Source: Phaeovulum molybdatiresistens (GTDB lineage Bacteria > Pseudomonadota > Alphaproteobacteria > Rhodobacterales > Rhodobacteraceae). From it: a stretch of DNA of 64,000 nucleotides. Shown here one piece after another: positions 9,862 through 19,200 of this stretch. The stretch's first letter is position 1; every line of letters begins with the position of its first letter. The notes under the pieces are model-generated. The model was not told the origin of the DNA. It made no database searches and saw nothing but the letters and a program-made list of their open reading frames with translations. Position numbers and translations under genes: made by a program. The stretch lies in contig NZ_JAMJFX010000001.1 in assembly GCF_023544865.1 (NCBI RefSeq), forward strand, positions 310,001-374,000, read 5' to 3'.

Positions 9862-10077
9862 CTGGCATATCCTTGACGGGAGGGGGGCGCATCACCCGCG
9901 CCCGGTACTGGCGTGCAAATCCCGGCAACCCTGACGCGTCAGAGCGCCGGGCCGGTAATTCGATGTATGTGATATACGGGCCAGATCATGCCGCCTTATA
10001 GGCCCCGCGCCGCCCTGCGGCAAGGCGGTCAAACGCGCGATTACGGCCCCTGTTCGCGTGACGGATCGGCCCGGCGC

Positions 10078-10114
10078 AAAAGAAAACGGGGCAGGTTTGC
10101 ACCCGCCCCGTTTC
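10078..10114 (-). terminator. intrinsic terminator of cspA
   Basis: On the minus strand AAACGGGGC (10105-10113 complement) pairs with GCCCCGTTT (10084-10092 complement), followed by TCTTTT. It lies about 20 bases after the cspA stop and is a strong rho-independent terminator. Confidence 0.85.
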
Positions 10115-10133
10115 CTGAAATATCGCGGACCGA

Positions 10134-10340
10134 TCAGGCCAGAGCGAGATTCGTCGCCGATTCACGGCCGTCGCGGCCGGATTCGATGTCGAAGGTCACT
10201 TTCTGACCGTCGTTCAGCTGACGGATGCCAGCGCGCTCAACGGCGGAGATGTGGACGAAGATGTCCTTGTTGCCATTGTCCGGCGCGATGAAGCCGTAGC
10301 CTTTGGTGGTGTTGAACCATTTCACGGATCCCGTAGCCAT
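10134..10340 (-). CDS. cspA: cold-shock protein, CspA family
   Basis: The 68-residue single-domain protein is an OB-fold RNA/ssDNA chaperone. Both nucleic-acid-binding motifs are present: RNP1-like KGYGFI (residues 13-18) and RNP2-like DIFVHIS (26-32). The start ATG 10338-10340 is fixed by a strong AAGGAG ribosome-binding site. The gene has a long leader (about 110 bases if the promoter proposed at 10462-10490 is used), as is common for csp mRNAs, and its own terminator. Confidence 0.95.
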   Translation of the reverse strand: MATGSVKWFNTTKGYGFIAPDNGNKDIFVHISAVERAGIRQLNDGQKVTFDIESGRDGRESATNLALA

Positions 10341-10461
10341 CGTGATGTCTCCTTCAAATTTGCCGCCTGCACCATTGCAGCGGCCCGGCTCAGTCAGTGC
10401 AGAATCGAAAGACTGGCCGATGAAGGAACAGCGGGTCGATAAAGGTAACGTCGCCCAGCAA

Positions 10462-10490
10462 ATATGGGGCGGGGTCGAAAAAAAAGCAAG
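10462..10490 (-). promoter_or_regulatory. candidate cspA promoter (RpoH-like or housekeeping)
   Basis: Read on the minus strand, CTTGCT (10490-10485) and CCCCATAT (10469-10462) are separated by 15 bases, close to the heat-shock sigma consensus CTTGAA...CCCCATNT. A housekeeping reading, TTGCTT-N17-CATATT, uses almost the same bases, so the sigma factor is undecided. The spacer contains a run of eight T. Confidence 0.5.
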
Positions 10491-10545
10491 GATAATGCGC
10501 GGAAAAAGAATGCGGTGTTGGGGGTGACCATTTTGACAGGGAATA

Positions 10546-10585
10546 TTGCGCAAAATGAGCATCTATCGCACTTTTTGTGCAAGAT
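10546..10585 (+). promoter_or_regulatory. candidate operator upstream of arginase (direct repeats)
   Basis: Two related 11-base boxes, TTGCGCAAAAT (10546-10556) and TTGTGCAAGAT (10575-10585), lie 29 bases apart and 54-93 bases before the arginase start. The first contains the perfect palindrome TTGCGCAA; the second overlaps GCAC-TTTTT-GTGC. A TTGACA lies just upstream at 10534-10539. The regulator is unknown. Confidence 0.4.
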
Positions 10586-10638
10586 TTCGCTTCAAATCAT
10601 GCCGAACCCAAGAAAGCATGCGGCAAAGGGGGATCTTC

Positions 10639-11565
10639 ATGACCAAGACCTGCATTCTGATCGGCGCGCCAGTCGATACTGGCCAGCGCAATCCCGGCTG
10701 TCTGATGGGGCCGGCCGCCTATCGCGTGGCGGGGCTTGCGCAGACGCTGGCCGATCTGGGCCACCGCGTCGAAGACCGGGGCGATGTGGCGCCCCACCCG
10801 GTCCGCGGCGCGACCTGCGCCAACCCGGCGGTGCATCATCTGGACGAAACCCTGGGCTGGACCGCGGCCCTGGCCGAGGCCGGGGAACAGGCGATGGATC
10901 AGGGCTTTGCGATCTTTCTGGGCGGCGATCATTCGCTGTCGCTGGGTTCAGTCGCAGGCGTGGCCCGCCATGCCCGCGCGGCGGGGCGGCCGCTGTTCCT
11001 GCTGTGGCTGGATGCGCATTCCGATTTCCACACCTTTGACAGCACGACATCGGGCAACCTGCACGGCACGCCTGTGGCCTATATTGCGGGCCGGGAAGGC
11101 TTTGCGCCGCTAGCGCCCTTCCCCGCCCTGGTCCCGCCGGAAAACATCTGCCTGTTCGGCATCAGGTCCGTTGACCCGGCCGAGCACAAGGCGCTGTCGC
11201 GCCACCGGATCGAGATCAACGACATGCGCGTTCTGGATGAACGCGGCATCGCGGCCCCACTGCGCGCCTTCCTTGATCGGGTGCAGGCGGCCGGCGGGCT
11301 GCTGCATGTGTCGCTGGATGTGGATTTCCTGGACCCCTCGATCGCGCCGGCAGTGGGCACCACCGTGCCCGGCGGCGCCACCTTCCGCGAGGCGCATCTG
11401 GTGATGGAACTGCTGCACGAAAGCGGGCTTGTGACCTCGCTCGACCTGGTCGAGTTGAACCCCTTTCTGGATGATCGCGGGCGCACCGCGAAGCTGATGG
11501 TGGATCTGGTGGCCAGCCTGATGGGCCGCAAGGTCTTTGACCGCAAGACACGGAGTTTCGGATGA
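10639..11565 (+). CDS. rocF: arginase
   Basis: The 308-residue manganese enzyme hydrolyses arginine to ornithine and urea. The metal-binding motifs are in order: GGDHSLSLG, DAHSDFHT and SLDVDFLDP; together with the SGNLHG segment they indicate arginase rather than agmatinase. The start ATG 10639 is preceded by AAAGGGGGA. Its stop overlaps the start of the ornithine cyclodeaminase gene by ATGA, which makes a two-step arginine-to-proline degradation operon. Confidence 0.93.
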   Translation: MTKTCILIGAPVDTGQRNPGCLMGPAAYRVAGLAQTLADLGHRVEDRGDVAPHPVRGATCANPAVHHLDETLGWTAALAEAGEQAMDQGFAIFLGGDHSLSLGSVAGVARHARAAGRPLFLLWLDAHSDFHTFDSTTSGNLHGTPVAYIAGREGFAPLAPFPALVPPENICLFGIRSVDPAEHKALSRHRIEINDMRVLDERGIAAPLRAFLDRVQAAGGLLHVSLDVDFLDPSIAPAVGTTVPGGATFREAHLVMELLHESGLVTSLDLVELNPFLDDRGRTAKLMVDLVASLMGRKVFDRKTRSFG

Positions 11566-12605
11566 TCCCCCCGTCCCGCCAGGCGCTGGTGCCCTTTGTT
11601 TCGGTGGCCAACATGATGCGGCTGGTGCATCGCATCGGGCTGGAAACGATGCTGGCCGAGCTGACCGACGAGATTGAGGCCGATTTCCGCCGCTGGCCGG
11701 ATTTCGACAAGACCCCGCGCGTGGCCTCGCACAGCGAGGTGGGGGTGATCGAGCTGATGCCCACCTCGGACGGGCAGACCTATGGCTTCAAATATGTGAA
11801 CGGCCACCCCAAAAACACGCGTGAGGGCCTGCAGACCGTCACCGCCTTCGGCGTTCTGGCCGATGTGGACACGGGCTATCCGCTATTGGTGTCGGAAATG
11901 ACCTTGCTGACCGCGCTGCGCACCGCCGCCAGCAGCGCACTGGCCGCGCGGCATCTGGCGCCACGGGGGGCGCGGGTCATGGCGATGATCGGCAACGGCG
12001 CCCAGTCGGAATTCCAGGCGCTGGCCCTGCATGCCGTGAACGGGATCAAGGAGGTGCGGCTGTGGGACATCGACCCCGCCGCCACCGCCAAATGCCGCGC
12101 CAATCTGGCCGGAACCGGGCTGCGTGTGCTGCCCTGCCGCACCCCCGAAGAGGCGATCGAGGGCGCGCAGATCATCACCACCTGCACCGCGGACAAGCAG
12201 TTGGCGACGATCCTGACCGACAACATGGTCGGCGCGGGCGTGCATATCAACGCGATCGGCGGCGATTGCCCGGGCAAGACGGAACTGGCCCCCGGCATCC
12301 TGCACCGCGCCGATATCTTTGTGGAATACCCACCGCAGACGCGGATTGAGGGCGAGATCCAGCAATTGGCCCCGGACCACCCGGTGACTGAACTTTGGCA
12401 GGTGATCACCGGCGCCGCAGCGGGCCGGGTGTCTGACGCGCAGGTGACCTTGTTCGACGGGGTGGGTTTTGCGGTCGAGGATTTTTCAGCCCTGCGCTAT
12501 GTGCTGCGGCAGTTGCAGGGCACGCAGCTGTTTCAGGAACTGGACATGATCGCCGACCCCGACGATCCGCGCGACCTGTTCGGCATGCTGATGCGGGCGC
12601 GGTAA
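11562..12605 (+). CDS. ocd: ornithine cyclodeaminase
   Basis: The 347-residue NAD-dependent enzyme of the OCD/mu-crystallin family converts ornithine to proline and ammonia. A Rossmann region (ARVMAMIGNGAQSEFQ) and a downstream DGVGFAVEDF segment are typical of bacterial ornithine cyclodeaminases. It overlaps the arginase stop by 4 bases, so ornithine released by arginase is passed directly into proline formation. A dispersed repeat follows the stop. Confidence 0.93.
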   Translation: MIPPSRQALVPFVSVANMMRLVHRIGLETMLAELTDEIEADFRRWPDFDKTPRVASHSEVGVIELMPTSDGQTYGFKYVNGHPKNTREGLQTVTAFGVLADVDTGYPLLVSEMTLLTALRTAASSALAARHLAPRGARVMAMIGNGAQSEFQALALHAVNGIKEVRLWDIDPAATAKCRANLAGTGLRVLPCRTPEEAIEGAQIITTCTADKQLATILTDNMVGAGVHINAIGGDCPGKTELAPGILHRADIFVEYPPQTRIEGEIQQLAPDHPVTELWQVITGAAAGRVSDAQVTLFDGVGFAVEDFSALRYVLRQLQGTQLFQELDMIADPDDPRDLFGMLMRAR

Positions 12606-12621
12606 GGGGGCGAGAGAAGAA

Positions 12622-12698
12622 GGGGGGCTGTCTGCCCCCCACGGGCCCCGCCCTGCGGGCCGGGCCCGCCCCCCGAGGATATTTTTGCAAATCCGAAG
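12622..12698 (+). repeat. dispersed intergenic repeat, locus 4
   Basis: Forward orientation: hairpin GGGGGGCTGTCTGCCCCCC (12622-12640), a GC-rich inverted middle segment, then module B (12669-12698) with GAGGATATTTTTGCAAAT. It separates the convergent ocd and holin genes; module B ends one base before the holin stop. Confidence 0.75.
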
Positions 12699-12699
12699 A

Positions 12700-13188
12700 T
12701 CAGCGCGCGGCTTGGGCGCGCCATTCGTCCAGCGCGGGGTTGTCGCCGGTGGCCGGCGGCGGCGTGGCCGGGGCGCCGGTCGGCGTGGGCGTGCGAACGC
12801 GAAAATAATGCGCCTCGCGCGCGCCGAAATAGAAGCTGACGATCGCCCCCAGAAGCCACCAGAGCGGCTCGGGCACCGCGGCAAGGCCCACCATGCGTTC
12901 GGCGAAACTGACCGGGTCAACCATGGCGTGGATGAACAGCCCCAGCGTGCCCAGCGCCAGCATCGGGCGCGGCATCCGGTTCAGCCCGTTCACGAAGCGG
13001 TCGAACCAGCCCGAACCCACATGCTGGAATTCGGCGCCATGTTCGCCCAGCGCCGCGACATAGGCGGCATGGGCGGCCTCCATCTTTTTGGTCGCGTTGG
13101 GTACAAAGACCTCGGCCACGCCGGTGGCGGCATTGCCCAGCGCCGTGGTGGCGGCGGCCCCGCCGAAGATCTTGTCGATCAGCCCCAT
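12700..13188 (-). CDS. gene-transfer-agent-type holin (3TM holin family)
   Basis: The 162-residue protein matches the pattern of the three-helix holin family linked to gene transfer agent release (GTA_holin_3TM). It has a weakly hydrophobic N-terminal segment (about residues 8-28), two clear membrane segments (PMLALGTLGLFIHAMV and PLWWLLGAIVSFYFG) and a proline/threonine-rich tail. Its start overlaps the end of the endolysin gene by 10 bases, so the two form a lysis cassette. In Rhodobacter capsulatus the corresponding lysis genes also lie apart from the structural GTA cluster; no capsid or tail genes are present here. Confidence 0.82.
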   Translation of the reverse strand: MGLIDKIFGGAAATTALGNAATGVAEVFVPNATKKMEAAHAAYVAALGEHGAEFQHVGSGWFDRFVNGLNRMPRPMLALGTLGLFIHAMVDPVSFAERMVGLAAVPEPLWWLLGAIVSFYFGAREAHYFRVRTPTPTGAPATPPPATGDNPALDEWRAQAAR

Positions 13189-13790
13189 GATGCGGTCCTT
13201 TCCTTGTGTTCTGCGGGCGTCAGGTGAAAGCGCGGGGCGATGAATTCCTCGGCGCGGCGGATCCAGCCGCCCTTGTCGCCCTGCCGGGTGCGCGCATATT
13301 TGCGGCTGGCCGGGCGCGCATCGGCCAGAGCGTAGTAATAGTTGCGCCGCGCGATCCCGTAGGCATCGGCAAAATGGTCAGGCGCAGCGGCGGCAGCGGC
13401 ATGGGCGGCGGTGGTGGTCTGCGGCCCCAGGACACCATCCACCGCAACAGGCTGGCCCATCTGGTTCAGCAGCCGCTGCAGGATGCGGATCGCCTGCGCG
13501 CCCGCATTCACATACATGTCGAAGACCGAAGCCTGGATCGGGGCGGGCAATTCCCCCAGACGCGGCGCATCGAAGTAATGGCGGATGAAGATATCCTCGG
13601 CCTGATCAGGGCTTAGCGCGCGCACATCGGCCCCCGTCACGCGGCCATCGCCCGTCATGTCGATGCCAAGCCGCTGCAGTGTCGCGAGGGTGACGCCGTA
13701 TTTGGTTGCGCCGCCCGGATCATCCGGGTCATTCACATAGCCGCCTTCACGGGCGACGATTTCACGGGCAATGTCTTTGACTGATTTCAT
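13179..13790 (-). CDS. GTA-type endolysin (glycoside hydrolase 108 / N-acetylmuramidase)
   Basis: The 203-residue protein has an N-terminal GH108 lysozyme-like domain with catalytic glutamate E15 in REGGYVNDPDDPGGATKYG and a C-terminal peptidoglycan-binding (PG_binding_3) region around GVLGPQT...; no signal peptide is seen, so export would depend on the overlapping holin. ATG 13790 (MKSVKDI) is used; ATG 13829 would add 13 residues. An EF-hand-like stretch DMTGDGRVTGAD (about residues 42-53) is present. Peptidoglycan cleavage releases phage-like particles from the producing cell. Confidence 0.85.
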   Translation of the reverse strand: MKSVKDIAREIVAREGGYVNDPDDPGGATKYGVTLATLQRLGIDMTGDGRVTGADVRALSPDQAEDIFIRHYFDAPRLGELPAPIQASVFDMYVNAGAQAIRILQRLLNQMGQPVAVDGVLGPQTTTAAHAAAAAAPDHFADAYGIARRNYYYALADARPASRKYARTRQGDKGGWIRRAEEFIAPRFHLTPAEHKERTASWG

Positions 13791-13862
13791 GGCGGTGTCC
13801 CCAAGTTTCCCTGGGGGACTGTCCGTCATGTTCCGTTAAGGTCGCCTTGGGGCTGCGAACGC

Positions 13863-14306
13863 CTAGCTGTTCGGATCCTGATAGACGCCCTGTTCCTTCA
13901 GCGCGTCCATCACTTCCTTGGGCATGTAGGTTTCGTCGTGCTTGGCCAGGATTTCGCTGGCCACGAAGACCTCGCCCTCCATCCGGCCGGTGCCGATCAT
14001 GCCCTGGTTTTCCGAAAACAGATCCGGCAGCACGCCGGCAAAGCGCACCGGAATAACTGCGGCGCCATCGGTCACGTTGAAGGTGATGACCTCGCTTTCG
14101 CCGCGCTTCAGGCTGCCGTCCTCGACCAGACCGCCAAGGCGGAACACCTCACCCTCGGCCGGGGGTTCTTCGACCACCTGGATCGGCGAGCGGAAGAAAT
14201 TGATCCCATCGCGCATCGCGTAGCCGATCATCGCGGTGGACACCACCAGCGCCAGGGCTGCGACCAGAAGCACCTGGATGCGGCGTTTCTTCTTCAGGCT
14301 CTTCAT
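13863..14306 (-). CDS. ccmE: cytochrome c maturation heme chaperone CcmE
   Basis: The 147-residue protein has one N-terminal membrane anchor (about residues 9-30) and a periplasmic OB-fold that binds heme covalently through the histidine of HDETY (H123, Y127). It passes heme to apocytochrome c in System I biogenesis. Three in-frame starts (GTG 14312, ATG 14309, ATG 14306) are possible; 14306 has the best spacing from AAGGAG. The gene begins about 9 bases after argC; the rest of the ccm operon is not nearby. Confidence 0.93.
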   Translation of the reverse strand: MKSLKKKRRIQVLLVAALALVVSTAMIGYAMRDGINFFRSPIQVVEEPPAEGEVFRLGGLVEDGSLKRGESEVITFNVTDGAAVIPVRFAGVLPDLFSENQGMIGTGRMEGEVFVASEILAKHDETYMPKEVMDALKEQGVYQDPNS

Positions 14307-14315
14307 CATCACTCC

Positions 14316-15344
14316 TTACGGGAAGACCGGCGCCAGCATCAGACCGGCTGTCTCCTCGTTTCCAAGCATCAGGTTGGCGTTCTGCAAGGCCTGACCCGAC
14401 GATCCCTTGGCCAGATTGTCCAGCGCGACAACAACCAGGGCACGTCCGGGCAGGCGATCACCGATCACGCCCACATGCACGAAATTGGACCCGGCGATCG
14501 ACCGTGTCGAGGGGAGTGCGCCAAAGGGTAGCACCTCAAGAAACACCTCGGGGGCGTAGCGCCTGGCCAGGGCGGCGTGAATCTGCTGCGCATCGCCGCG
14601 GACATAAACGGTCGCCAAGATGCCACGGTTGAAGGGCATCAGGTGGGGCGTGAATTGCACACGCACGGGCCGCCCCGCCAACTTGCTGAATTCCTGATCG
14701 AATTCGCCCAGGTGGCGATGCGCGCCACCTGCGGAATAGGGATGGGTGCCACCCGACAGTTCGGCATGCAGCAGATTTTCCTTGAGGCTGCGACCCGCGC
14801 CCGACACCCCCGCCTTCAGGTCGATCACAATCTCGTCAAGGTCGATCACACCGGCCTCGATCAGCGGGCGGATGGCATATTGACCGGCCGCCGCATTGCA
14901 GCCGGTGCCCGCCACCAGACGCGCGGCACGAATCTCATCACGATAGAATTCGGTCAGGCCATAGACCGCCTCGGCCTGCAGATCGACGGCCGCATGGGGC
15001 TTGCCATACCATTTTTCGTAATCCGCCGGATCGCGCAGCCGGAAGTCGGCGGACAGGTCCACCACCTGCAGATCACGCGGCAGGCCCGCGATCACCGCCT
15101 GGCTTGTGGCATGGGGCAGCGCGCAGAACGCCAAGTCGATGCCGGAAAAGTCGATATCCTCGATCTTGACCAGATCGGGCAGGTCCAGATGGCGCAAATG
15201 GGGAAAGACCTCGCCCATGCTCATCCCCGCCTTGCGGTCGCCCGACAGCGCGGTGATGCGCATCGTGGGATGGGTCGCGATCAGGCGGACAAGTTCCGCC
15301 CCCGTATAGCCCGAAGCGCCAAGGATGGCGATGGTCTGGGTCAT
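14316..15344 (-). CDS. argC: N-acetyl-gamma-glutamyl-phosphate reductase
   Basis: The 342-residue NADPH-dependent enzyme performs the third step of arginine biosynthesis in the cytosol. An N-terminal Rossmann motif ([14 protein letters not shown]) and the active-site cysteine C149 in [11 protein letters not shown] are visible. It lies 18 bases downstream of murI and just upstream of ccmE on the same strand, suggesting a murI-argC-ccmE transcript. Length is normal for the family. Confidence 0.95.
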   Translation of the reverse strand: MTQTIAILGASGYTGAELVRLIATHPTMRITALSGDRKAGMSMGEVFPHLRHLDLPDLVKIEDIDFSGIDLAFCALPHATSQAVIAGLPRDLQVVDLSADFRLRDPADYEKWYGKPHAAVDLQAEAVYGLTEFYRDEIRAARLVAGTGCNAAAGQYAIRPLIEAGVIDLDEIVIDLKAGVSGAGRSLKENLLHAELSGGTHPYSAGGAHRHLGEFDQEFSKLAGRPVRVQFTPHLMPFNRGILATVYVRGDAQQIHAALARRYAPEVFLEVLPFGALPSTRSIAGSNFVHVGVIGDRLPGRALVVVALDNLAKGSSGQALQNANLMLGNEETAGLMLAPVFP

Positions 15345-15362
15345 GGCAAGGCTCCTTCCGTG

Positions 15363-16175
15363 TCAGGCAGCTTCGAACTTGATCGGGTGGCGCAGGAACT
15401 GCGTCGCCTTGGACGACACCGAGACCGGATCCCCCGTGGTCAGGAATTTCGACACCTTGCCCGGCCCGGCGAATTCGGGATGCCGGGTCAGATAGTCGGC
15501 AAGGCTTTCGGCAACCAGGTTGGCCTGGCTATAGACCGCCACATTATCCCCCAGCGCCTCTTGAAAGGCCTTTTGCATCAGGGGGTAATGCGTGCACCCC
15601 AAGATCGCGGCCTCGGGGTGGGGCATCCGGCGCTTCAGCGCCTCGACATGGCTGCGCACCAGTGCCTCGGCCAGAATTTCATCGCCCGATTCGATGGCAT
15701 CGACCACGCCGCCACAGGGCTGCGCCTCGACATCCACGCCGATCGCGCGATAGGCCAGTTCGCGCTGAAACGCGCGGCTGGCCACGGTGGCGGGGGTCGC
15801 GAACAGCGCCACATGCTTGACCGCGACCTCGCGCGGGGGGGAATTGTCGCCCCACTGGCGTTCGGTCAGCGCCTCGATCAGCGGGACGAAAACGCCCAGA
15901 ACGCGCTTGTTTTTGGGCACCCAGCTTTCCTGCATACGCTTCAGCGCCGCGGCGGACGCCGTGTTGCAGGCCAGGATCACCAGATCGCAGCCCTCGGCCC
16001 AAAGCCGTTCCACGCCCCGGCAGGTCAGCTGATAAATATCTTCGGCATCGCGCACGCCATAGGGCGCATGGGCATTGTCACCGTAATAGACAAAGGCGAC
16101 ATCGGGCAGCCGCTTTGCCACGGCCTCATAGACCGTCAGCCCGCCAAGGCCCGAATCGAAAACCCCAACCGCCAT
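15363..16175 (-). CDS. murI: glutamate racemase
   Basis: The 270-residue cofactor-independent racemase makes D-glutamate for peptidoglycan. The two catalytic cysteines are C70 ([11 protein letters not shown]) and C194 ([10 protein letters not shown]), and the N-terminal [10 protein letters not shown] motif is present. The start ATG 16175 follows a good AGGAG ribosome-binding site. First gene of the leftward murI-argC-ccmE run. Confidence 0.95.
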   Translation of the reverse strand: MAVGVFDSGLGGLTVYEAVAKRLPDVAFVYYGDNAHAPYGVRDAEDIYQLTCRGVERLWAEGCDLVILACNTASAAALKRMQESWVPKNKRVLGVFVPLIEALTERQWGDNSPPREVAVKHVALFATPATVASRAFQRELAYRAIGVDVEAQPCGGVVDAIESGDEILAEALVRSHVEALKRRMPHPEAAILGCTHYPLMQKAFQEALGDNVAVYSQANLVAESLADYLTRHPEFAGPGKVSKFLTTGDPVSVSSKATQFLRHPIKFEAA

Positions 16176-16272
16176 GCCTGTCTCCTGCGCTTTTCAGGGT
16201 GCGCCCGGCACGCGGCTGCGGCCGGGTCGCCTTGTCATAAGCTGCATTGCGGCGGAAATAAACGCCCGATTC

Positions 16273-19200
16273 TTACTCGGCCGCCATGCGCTCGGGGGCA
16301 CCCCCGGCCCGGAACGCGGCCAGCAGCTCGGCCCGCCGCGCTGCGGCCTTTTCGACCGCCGCATCCTTGACCGGGCCAAAGCCACTGATCGTCAGAGGCA
16401 ATTCGGCCAGTTCGCGCGCGATGTCCTGCGTGGCCGGGGTGACAGCTGGCAGGATCTCGGCCATGTCGGATTCATATTGCGCGATCAGCGCGTGTTCGGT
16501 GCGCCGTTCCGCGCTGCGGCCAAAGGGATCGAAGGCGGTGCCCCGCAGCCCTTTCATCCGCGCCAGAAGCCGGAACACCGGCACCATCCAGGGCCCGAAT
16601 TCCCGCTTTTTCGGCCTCCCATCCGGCCCCGTGCCCCCCAGCATCGGCGGGGCCAGATGGAAGGTCATGCGAAAATCGCCGCCGAATTCCGCCCGCGCCT
16701 TGTCCACCGTTTTCAGATGCAGCCGCGCGACTTCGTATTCATCCTTGTAGGCCAAAAGCTTGTGATAGCCCTTGGCCACCGCCTCGCGCAGGTCTTCGGG
16801 CGCGCGGGCGACCAGCGCACGGAACCGATCGGCCAGCGCCGCATCCTGATATTGCACCAGATGCGCGGCGCGGAACGCCACCGGGTCGGCCTTGGGCTGA
16901 TCCGCCTCGGGCGCGATCAGGCGGGCGGCGGCCTCGGGCATGGCCACGGCCCAGCGGCCCAGGTCAAAGGCACGGCTGTTCGCCGCAACCCCGGCACCGT
17001 TCAGCTCGATCGCCCGCAGGATCGCCGCGCGCGTCAACGGCACATAGCCCTGCTGCCAGGCCGCGCCCAGCACCGCCATGTTGGAATAAATCGAATCGCC
17101 CAGCACCCGGCGGGTCAGTTCGGTCGCATCGAAAAACGCCAGCCGATCCCCCAGCCGCGCCTCCAGCCCAAGCCGCAGCTGCCCGGTCGGCAGGTGGAAA
17201 TCGCGGTTGCGGGTGAATTCGCCGGTGACGATTTCATGCGCATTGACCACCGCGCCGGTGCGCCCCGTGGTCATCAGGCCCAGCGTCTTGGCCCCCGCCG
17301 TCACCACAAGATCGCCGCCGATCACGCAATCGGCCTCGCCCACGGCGACGCGGATCGCGCTGATATCCTCGGGGCGGTTGGCCAGCCGCAGGTGGATGTG
17401 GACCGCCCCGCCCTTTTGCGCCAGGCCCGCCATTTCCATCATGCCCGCGCCCTTGCCGTCGATATGCGCCGCCATCGCCAGAACCGCGCCCACGGTCACC
17501 ACGCCGGTGCCACCAACCCCGGTGATCACCACGTTATGGGTGCCGGAAATGGCGGGCAGCGCGGGTTCGGGCAGATCGGGCAGGGTGAAATCGGCGGTCG
17601 CGGCCTTTTTCACCTGCGCGCCTTGCAGCGTCACGAAGGACGGGCAAAAGCCCTTGAGGCAGGAAAAATCCTTGTTGCAGCTGGATTGGTCGATGGCGCG
17701 CTTCGTGCCCAGTTCGGTTTCCACCGGCACGATCGACACGCAGTTCGATTGCACCCCGCAATCGCCGCAGCCTTCACAGACATCGGTATTGATGAAGACC
17801 CGCCGATCCGGGTCGGGGAAGGCGCCGCGCTTGCGGCGGCGGCGCTTTTCGGCGGCACAGGTCTGCACATAGACAATGGCGGACACGCCCGGTGTCTTGG
17901 CCAGACGGTCCTGCACCGGCATCAGCCCCGCGCGTTCGACCTTTTCCACATCGGCCGGAAAGGCGCCCAGGTCGATCTGTTCCTTTTCGTCATAGACCAC
18001 GACGATCGGCTTGACGCCCATCGCCTGGATCTCGCGCACGATCTGCGGCGCGGTCAGCCCGCCTTCGTTCTGCTGCCCGCCGGTCATCGCCACAGCGTCG
18101 TTGAACAGGATCTTGTAGGTGATGTTGGTGCCCGCCGCCAAAGCAGCGCGGATCGCCAGACTGCCCGAATGGTTGTAGGTGCCATCGCCCAGGTTCTGGA
18201 ATACGTGCTTGCGGCTGGAAAACGGCGCCTCGCCGATCCAGTTCGCGCCCTCGCCGCCCATGTGGGTAAAGCCCTGCGTGTCACGGCCCATCCATTGCAC
18301 CATGTAGTGACAACCGATCCCGGCATAGGCGCGGCTGCCCTCGGGCACCTTGGTGGAACTGTTGTGCGGGCAACCCGAACAGAACCAGGGCGTGCGCGTG
18401 GCAATTTCGGGCGCGTTATCGGCGCGGCGGGCATCGGCGATGCGGGCAAGGCCTGCCTTGACATGTTCGGTGCCGCGGCCCTCCTCGATCAGGATCTTGC
18501 CGATCTTTTCGGCAATCATCACCGGGTCCAGCGCGTAGCGGGTGGGGAACAGTTCTTCCCCGGTCTGGTCATGGCGCCAGCCCAGCACACGCCGGCCACG
18601 GCGGTTGTCAAAGATCGCTTCCTTGACCTGCACCTCGATCAGCTTGCGCTTTTCCTCGACGACCACGATCATTTCCAGGCCCTCGGCCCATTCGGAAAAG
18701 CTTTTCATGTCCATCGGGAAGGTCTGACCCACCTTCCAGGTCGTCAGGCCCAGCCGCTCGGCCTCGGGGCCGTCGATGCCCAGAAGCGCCAGCGCATGGA
18801 CCAGATCCAGCCAGTTCTTGCCCGCCGCGACGAAGCCGATCTTGGCCCCCGCCCGCCCATGCACGCGCCGGTCAATGCGGTTGGCGCGGGCGAAGGCCTC
18901 GGCGGCAAAGCGTTTGTGGTCGATCATCCGCGCTTCCTGCGCGACCGGCGTGTCGCCCAGCCGGATATTCAGGCCCCCGGGCGGCATCTTGAAATCGGGC
19001 GTCACGAACTGCATCCGGAACGGATCGCCATCGACCACCGCCGTGGCCTCGACCGTGTCCTTCATCGTCTTCAGCCCGACCCAGACCCCGGCGAACCGGC
19101 TGAGCGCATAGCCGTAATGGCCGAAATCCAGAATTTCCTGCACACCCGCGGGCGACAGCACGGGCATATAGGCATCGACCATCGCCCAGTCCGACTGATG

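Noticed and set aside
8017..9876. Long rightward frame opposite ileS
   Set aside because: Shadow of ileS; low-complexity His/Arg/Gln-rich translation with no domain.
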